Shown here: positions 56,501 to 64,000 of the stretch, one piece after another
How positions within the stretch are numbered: position 1 is the stretch's first letter
Layout: the number at the start of each line of letters is the position of its first letter
Assembly (NCBI GenBank): GCA_012861695.1
Contig: JAAOOA010000006.1
Location: 12,553,879-12,617,878, forward strand
DNA from: Trematomus loennbergii
Taxonomy: Eukaryota; Chordata; Actinopteri; Perciformes; Nototheniidae
DNA length: 64,000 bases
Direction of reading: 5' to 3'
Made by a program: the position numbers and the translations under genes
The notes under the pieces: model-generated
What the model was told of the DNA's origin: nothing
Seen by the model: the letters and a program-made list of their open reading frames with translations, nothing else
Database searches by the model: none

Positions 56501-59500
56501 CTATTACCAATAAATGGAGCAAGTTTCATGAATGTGACACTTTTATTTTGTAAATAGCAAGGGGGGGCATATTGTGATAACCAGGCCTGTCATAAAATGC
56601 ACCCCACCCAAAAAGCTGTTTCTATTAATCCCACCCTCAAGCATTTTTCAGGGTATAGTTGTAGACTAGTACCAATAAATGGAGCAAGTTTCATGAATGT
56701 GACACTTTTATTTTGTAAATATAAGGGGGGCATATTGTGATAACCAGGCCTGTCATAAAATGCACCCCACCCAAAAAGATGTTTGTATTAATCCCACCCT
56801 CAAGCATTTTTCAGGGTATAGTTGTATGACTAGTACCAATAAATGGAGCAAGTTTCATGAATGTGACACTTTTATTTTGTAAAATAGCAAGGGGGGGCAT
56901 ATTGTGATAACCAGGCCTGTCATAAAATGCACCCCACCCAAAAAGATGTTTCTATTAATCCCACCCTCAAGCATTTTTCAGGGTATAGTTGTAGGACTAG
57001 TACCAATAATGGAGCAAGTTTCATGAATGTGACACTTTTATTTTGTAAAATAGCAAGGGGGGGCATATTGTGATAACCAGGCCTGTCATAAAATGCACCC
57101 CACCCAAAAATGTTTCTATTAATCCCACCCTCAAGCATTTTTCAGGGTATAGTTGTAGGACTAGTACCAATAAATGGAGCAAGTTTCATGAATGTGACAC
57201 TTTTATTTTGTAAAATAGCAAAGGGGGGCATATTGTGATAACCAGGCCTGTCATAAAATGCACCCACCCAAAAAGATGTTTGTATTAATCCCACCCTCAA
57301 GCATTTTTAGGGTATAGTTGTAGGACTAGTACCAATAAATGGAGCAAGTTTCATGAATGTGACACTTTTATTTTGTAAAATAGCAAGGGGGGGCATATTG
57401 TGATAACCAGGCCTGTCATAAAATGCACCCCACCCAAAAAGATGTTTGTATTAATCCCACCCTCAAGCATTTTTCAGGGTATAGTTGTAGACTAGTACCA
57501 ATAAATGGAGCAAGTTTCATGAATGTGACACTTTTATTTTGTAAGATATTAAGGGGGGGCATATTGTGATAACCAGGCCTGTCATAAAATGCACCCCACC
57601 CAAAAAGATGTTTCTATTAATCCCACCCTCAAGCATTTTTAGGGTATATTTGTAGGACTATACCAATAAATGGAGCAAGTTTCATGAATGTGACACTTTT
57701 ATTTGTAAAATAGCAAGGGGGGGCATATTGTGATAACCAGGCCTGTCATAAAATGCACCCCACCCAAAAAGCTGTTTCTATTAATCCCACCCTCAAGCAT
57801 TTTTCAGGGTATAGTTGTATGACTAGTACCAATAAATGGAGCAAGTTTCATGAATGTGACACTTTTATTTTGTAAGATATAAGGGGGGGCATATTGTGAT
57901 AACCAGGCCTGTCATAAAATGCACCCCACCCAAAAAGATGTTTCTATTAATCCCACCCTCAAGCATTTTTTAGGGTATAGTTGTAGGACTAGTACCAATA
58001 AATGGAGCAAGTTTCATGAATGTGACACTTTTATTTTGTAAAATAGCAAGGGGGGGCATATTGTGATAACCAGGCCTGTCATAAAATGCACCCCACCCAA
58101 AAAGCTGTTTCTATTAATCCCACCCTCAAGCATTTTTCAGGGTATAGTTGTATGACTAGTACCAATAAATGGAGCAAGTTTCATGAATGTGACACTTTTA
58201 TTTTGTAAGATATTAAGGGGGGGCATATTGTGATAACCAGGCCTGTCATAAAATGCACCCCACCCAAAAAGATGTTTCTATTAATCCCACCCTCAAGCAT
58301 TTTTTAGGGTATAGTTGTAGGACTATTACCAATAAATGGAGCAAGTTTCATGAATGTGACACTTTTATTTTGTAAAATAGCAAGGGGGGGCATATTGTGA
58401 TAACCAGGCCTGTCATAAAATGCACCCCACCCAAAAATATGTTTCTATTAATCCCACCCTCAAGCATTTTTCAGGGTATAGTTGTAGGACTAGTACCAAT
58501 AAATGGAGCAAGTTTCATGAATGTGACACTTTTATTTTGTAAAATAGCAAGGGGGGGCATATTGTGATAACCAGGCCTGTCATAAAATGCACCCCACTCA
58601 AAAAGATGTTTGTATTAATCCCACCCTCAAGCTTTTTTAGGGTATAGTTGTAGGACTAGTACCAATAAATGGAGCAAGTTTCATGAATGTGACACTTTTA
58701 TTTTGTAAGATAGCAAGGGGGGGCATATTGTGATAACCAGGCCTGTCATAAAACGCACCCCACCCAAAAAGCTGTTTGTATTAATCCCACCCTCAAGCAT
58801 TTTTTAGGGTATAGTTGTAGGACTAGTACCAATAAATGGAGCAAGTTTCATGAATGTGACACTTTTATTTTGTAAAATAGCAAAGGGGGGCATATTGTGA
58901 TAACCAGGCCTGTCATAAAATGCACCCCACCCAAAAAGCTGTTTCTATTAATCCCACCCTCAAGCATTTTTCAGGGTATAGTTGTATGACTAGTACCAAT
59001 AAATGGAGCAAGTTTCATGAATGTGACACTTTTATTTTGTAAATATTAAGGGGGGCATATTGTGATAACCAGGCCTGTCATAAAATGCACCCCACCCAAA
59101 AAGATGTTTCTATTAATCCCACCCTCAAGCATTTTTTAGGGTATAGTTGTAGGACTATTACCAATAAATGGAGCACGTTTCATGAATGTGACACTTTTAT
59201 TTTGTAAAATAGCAAGGGGGGGCATATTGTGATAACCAGGCCTGTCATAAAATGCACCCCACCCAAAAGATGTTTGTATTAATCCCACCCTCAAGCATTT
59301 TTCAGGGTATAGTTGTAGGACTAGTACCAATAAATGGAGCAAGTTTCATGAATGTGACACTTTTAATTTGTAAAATAGCAAGGGGGGGCATATTGTGATA
59401 ACCAGGCCTGTCATAAAATGCACCCCACCCAAAAAGCTGTTTCTATTAATCCCACCCTCAAGCATTTTTCAGGGTATAGTTTAGGACTAGTACCAATAAA

Positions 59501-62500
59501 TGGAGCAAGTTTCATGAATGTGACACTTTTATTTTGTAAGATATAGGGGGGGCATATTGTGATAACCAGGCCTGTCATAAAATGCACCCCACCCAAAAAG
59601 ATGTTTCTATTAATCCCACCCTCAAGCATTTTTTAGGGTATAGTTGTAGGACTATTACCAATAAATGGAGCACGTTTCATGAATGTGACACTTTTATTTT
59701 GTAAAATAGCAAGGGGGGGCATATTGTGATAACCAGGCCTGTCATAAAATGCACCCCACCCAAAAAGATGTTTCTATTAATCCCACCCTCAAGCATTTTT
59801 CAGGGTATAGTTGTAGGACTAGTACCAATGAATGGAGCAAGTTTCATGAATGTGACACTTTTATTTTGTAAAATAGCAAGGGGGGCATATTGTGATAACC
59901 AGGCCTGTCATAAAATGCACCCCACCCAAAAATATGTTTCTATTAATCCCACCCTCAAGCATTTTTCAGGGTATAGTTGTAGACTAGTACCAATAAATGG
60001 AGCAAGTTTCATGAATGTGACACTTTTATTTTGTAAAATAGCAAAGGGGGGCATATTGTGATAACCAGGCCTGTCATAAAATGCACCGCACCCAAAAAGA
60101 TGTTTGTATTAATCCCACCCTCAAGCATTTTTTAGGGTATAGTTGTAGGACTAGTACCAATAAATGGAGCAAGTTTCATGAATGTGACACTTTTATTTTG
60201 TAAAATAGCAAGGGGGGGCATATTGTGATAACCAGGCCTGTCATAAAATGCACCCCACCCAAAAAGCTGTTTCTGTTAATCCCACCCTCAAGCATTTTTC
60301 AGGGTATAGTTGTAGACTAGTACCAATAAATGGAGCAAGTTTCATGAATGTGACACTTTTATTTTGTAAAATAGCAAGGGGGGGCATATTGTGATAACCA
60401 GGCCTGTCATAAAATGCACCCCACCCAAAAGATGTTTCTATTAATCCCACCCTCAAGCATTTTTCAGGGTATAGTTGTAGTACTAGTACCAATAATGGAG
60501 CAAGTTTCATGAATGTGACACTTTTATTTTGTAAAATAGCAAGGGGGGGCATATTGTGATAACCAGGCCTGTCATAAAATGCACCCCACCCAAAAATATG
60601 TTTCTATTAATCCCACCCTCAAGCATTTTTCAGGGTATAGTTGTAGGACTAGTACCAATAAATGGAGCAAGTTTCATGAATGTGACACTTTTATTTTGTA
60701 AAATAGCAAAGGGGGGGCATATTGTGATAACCAGGCCTGTCATAAAATGCACCCACCCAAAAATGTTTGTATTAATCCCACCCTCAAGCATTTTTTAGGG
60801 TATAGTTGTAGGACTAGTACCAATAAATGGAGCAAGTTTCATGAATGTGACACTTTTATTTTGTAAAATAGCAAGGGGGGGCATATTGTGATAACCAGGC
60901 CTGTCATAAAATGCACCCCACCCAAAAAGATGTTTGTATTAATCCCACCCTCAAGCATTTTTCAGGGTATAGTTGTATGACTAGTACCAATAAATGGAGC
61001 AAGTTTCATGAATGTGACACTTTTATTTTGTAAGATATTAAGGGGGGGCATATTGTGATAACCAGGCCTGTCATAAAATGCACCCCACCCAAAAAGATGT
61101 TTCTATTAATCCCACCCTCAAGCATTTTTTAGGGTATATTTGTAGGACTATTACCAATAAATGGAGCAAGTTTCATGAATGTGACACTTTTAATTTGTAA
61201 ATAGCAAGGGGGGCATATTGTGATAACCAGGCCTGTCATAAAATGCACCCCACCCAAAAAGCTGTTTCTATTAATCCCACCCTCAAGCATTTTTTAGGGT
61301 ATAGTTGTAGACTAGTACCAATAAATGGAGCAAGTTTCATGAATGTGACACTTTTATTTTGTAAATATTAAGGGGGGGCATATTGTGATAACCAGGCCTG
61401 TCATAAAATGCACCCCACCCAAAAAGATGTTTCTATTAATCCCACCCTCAAGCATTTTTTAGGGTATAGTTGTAGGACTAGTACCAATAAATGGAGCAAG
61501 TTTCATGAATGTGACACTTTTATTTTGTAAAATAGCAAGGGGGGGCGTATTGTGATAACCAGGCCTGTCATAAAATGCACCCCACCCAAAAAGCTGTTTC
61601 TATTAATCCCACCCTCAAGCATTTTTCAGGGTATAGTTGTATGACTATACCAATAAATGGAGCAAGTTTCATGAATGTGACACTTTTATTTTGTAAGATA
61701 TTAAGGGGGGGCATATTGTGATAACCAGGCCTGTCATAAAATGCACCCCACCCAAAAAGCTGTTTCTATTAATCCCACCCTCAAGCATTTTTCAGGGTAT
61801 AGTTGTATGACTAGTACCAATAAATGGAGCAAGTTTCATGAATGTGACACTTTTATTTTGTAAGATATAAGGGGGGGCATATTGTGATAACCAGGCCTGT
61901 CATAAAATGCACCCCACCCAAAAAGATGTTTCTATTAATCCCACCCTCAAGCATTTTTAGGGTATAGTTGTAGGACTAGTACCAATAAATGGAGCAAGTT
62001 TCATGAATGTGACACTTTTATTTTGTAAAATAGCAAGGGGGGGCATATTGTGATAACCAGGCCTGTCATAAAATGCACCCCACCCAAAAAGCTGTTTCTA
62101 TTAATCCCACCCTCAAGCATTTTTCAGGGTATAGTTGTATGACTAGTACCAATAAATGGAGCAAGTTTCATGAATGTGACACTTTTATTTTGTAAAAGCA
62201 AGGGGGGCATATTGTGATAACCAGGCCTGTCATAAAATGCACCCCACCCAAAAAGATGTTTGTATTAATCCCACCCTCAAGCATTTTTCAGGGTATAGTT
62301 GTATGACTAGTACCAATAAATGGAGCAAGTTTCATGAATGTGACACTTTTAATTTGTAAAATAGCAAGGGGGGGCATATTGTGATAACCAGGCCTGTCAT
62401 AAAATGCACCCCACCCAAAAAGCTGTTTCTATTAATCCCACCCTCAAGCATTTTTTAGGGTATAGTTGTAACTAGTACCAATAAATGGAGCAAGTTTCAT

Positions 62501-64000
62501 GAATGTACACTTTTATTTTGTAAGATATTAAGGGGGGGCATATTGTGATAACCAGGCCTGTCATAAACGCACCCCACCCAAAAAGCTGTTGTATTAATCC
62601 CACCCTCAAGCATTTTTTAGGGTATAGTTGTAGGACTAGTACCAATAAATGGAGCAAGTTTCATGAATGTGACACTTTTATTTTGTAAAATAGCAAGGGG
62701 GGGCATATTGTGATAACCAGGCCTGTCATAAAATGCACCCCACCCAAAAAGCTGTTTCTATTAATCCCACCCTCAAGCATTTTTCAGGGTATAGTTGTAT
62801 GACTAGTACCAATAAATGGAGCAAGTTTCATGAATGTAACACTTTTATTTTGTAAGATATTAAGGGGGGGCATATTGTGATAACCAGGCCTGTCATAAAA
62901 CGCACCCCACCCAAAAAGCTGTTTGTATTAATCCCACCCTCAAGCATTTTTAGGGTATAGTTGTAGGACTAGTACCAATAAATGGAGCAAGTTTCATGAA
63001 TGTGACACTTTTATTTTGTAAAATAGCAAGGGGGGGCATATTGTGATAACCAGGCCTGTCATAAAATGCACCCCACCCAAAAAGCTGTTTCTATTAATCC
63101 CACCTCAAGCATTTTTCAGGGTATAGTTGTATGACTAGTACAATAAATGGAGCAAGTTTCATGAATGTGACACTTTTATTTTGTAAAATAGCAAGGGGGG
63201 GCATATTGTGATAACCAGGCCTGTCATAAAATGCACCCCACCCAAAAAGCTGTTTCTATTAATCCCACCCTCAAGCATTTTTCAGGGTATAGTTGTATGA
63301 CTAGTACCAATAAATGGAGCAAGTTTCATGAATGTGACACTTTTATTTTGTAAGATATTAAGGGGGGCATATTGTGATAACCAGGCCTGTCATAAAATGC
63401 ACCCCACCCAAAAAGATGTTTCTATTAATCCCACCCTCAAGCATTTTTTAGGGTATAGTTGTAGGACTATTACCAATAAATGGAGCACGTTTCATGAATG
63501 TGACACTTTTATTTTGTAAAATAGCAAGGGGGGGCATATTGTGATAACCAGGCCTGTCATAAAATGCACCCCACCCAAAAAGATGTTTCTATTAATCCCA
63601 CCCTCAAGCATTTTTTAGGGTATATTTGTAGGACTATTACCAATAAATGGAGCAAGTTTCATGAATGTGACACTTTTAATTTGTAAAATAGCAAGGGGGG
63701 GCATATTGTGATAACCAGGCCTGTCATAAAATGCACCCCACCCAAAAAGCTGTTTCTATTAATCCCACCCTCAAGCATTTTTCAGGGTATAGTTGTATGA
63801 CTAGTACCAATAAATGGAGCAAGTTTCATGAATGTGACACTTTTATTTTGTAAGATATTAAGGGGGGGCATATTGTGATAACCAGGCCTGTCATAAAATG
63901 CACCCCACCCAAAAAGATGTTTCTATTAATCCCACCCTCAAGCATTTTTTATGGTATAGTTGTAGGACTATTACCAATAAATGGAGCACGTTTCATGAAT
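53556..64000. repeat. Satellite DNA array, ~166-bp monomer, ~63 copies, continues past the window
   Basis: Head-to-tail monomers of mostly 163-168 bp. Each holds in order GGGGGGCATATTGTGATAAC, CAGGCCTGTCATAAAATGCA, CCCACCCAAAAAG, TTAATCCCACCCTCAAGC, AGGGTATAGTTGTA, CCAATAAATGGAGCAAG, TTTCATGAATGTGACACTTT and TATTTTGTAA. Successive TTTCATGAAT words at 53871, 54037, 54203 and 54369 give a period of 166. Copies are highly similar and differ at a few diagnostic positions: GTAAAATAGCAAG or GTAAGATATTAAG; GATG, GCTG or TATG before TTT; TTTCAGGG or TTTTAGGG; TAGGACTA, TATGACTA or TAGACTA. The first copy begins abruptly at about 53556 within TTTTATTTTGTAA. The many short open frames inside are not genes. 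Confidence 0.97.

Noticed and set aside
53779..63519. Repeated open frames in the satellite (MHPTQKAVSINPTLKHF-type and minus-strand versions)
   Set aside because: They follow the monomer sequence, break whenever the period is not a multiple of three, occur on both strands and have no gene context.
53556..64000. CRISPR array or multi-copy gene family
   Set aside because: There are no unique spacers between repeats; the whole unit repeats. The genome is a vertebrate and the unit is not coding.

Overview
This window is vertebrate nuclear DNA, almost certainly from a ray-finned (teleost) fish. It has multi-exon genes with GT-AG introns and low GC content. It also carries many short TTAA- and 8-bp-TSD DNA transposons and LINE tails of kinds common in fish. 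The four recognisable protein-coding genes lie in the order rfx7 (-), tex9 (+), mns1 (-), znf280d (-). From memory this matches the human 15q21.3 block (NEDD4-RFX7-TEX9-MNS1-ZNF280D-TCF12), which supports all four identifications. nedd4 would be expected to the left and tcf12 to the right; neither is visible.

Layout. 1-5.7 kb: no coding sequence; a hAT-like MITE, a TG microsatellite and the probable 3' UTR of rfx7. 5.76-19.74 kb: rfx7 on the minus strand, nine coding exons, including one U12-type AT-AC intron. 19.74-20.69 kb: a divergent promoter region shared with tex9, with an NRF1-like site and a perfect RFX X-box just before the tex9 ATG. 20.69-27.38 kb: tex9, twelve exons; its intron 10 is largely filled by transposons. 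27.58-35.37 kb: mns1, ten coding exons, convergent with tex9 and with overlapping 3' ends. 37.45-46.1 kb: znf280d, seventeen coding exons, with its promoter near 47.4-47.7 kb. 49.45-51.91 kb: a complete TTAA-flanked, Kolobok-like DNA transposon encoding a THAP domain. 53.2-53.3 kb: a CA-rich microsatellite. About 53.56 kb to the window end: a tandem satellite of about 166 bp, roughly 63 copies, running off the right edge.

Gene relationships. tex9 and mns1 encode coiled-coil proteins of centriole/cilium/sperm-flagellum biology, and both have RFX-type X-box motifs upstream. tex9 shares its promoter interval with rfx7, itself an RFX-family factor gene. rfx7 and znf280d are nuclear factors (winged helix and C2H2 zinc finger).

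Caution on quality. Conceptual translation needs five single-base insertions: two in rfx7, one in mns1 and two in znf280d. Each is explained by loss of one base from a short homopolymer next to conserved sequence. This looks more like residual long-read assembly error than five real mutations, and automated gene models here will probably be split or truncated. Exon coordinates were derived by hand from splice signals, reading-frame continuity and remembered family sequences.
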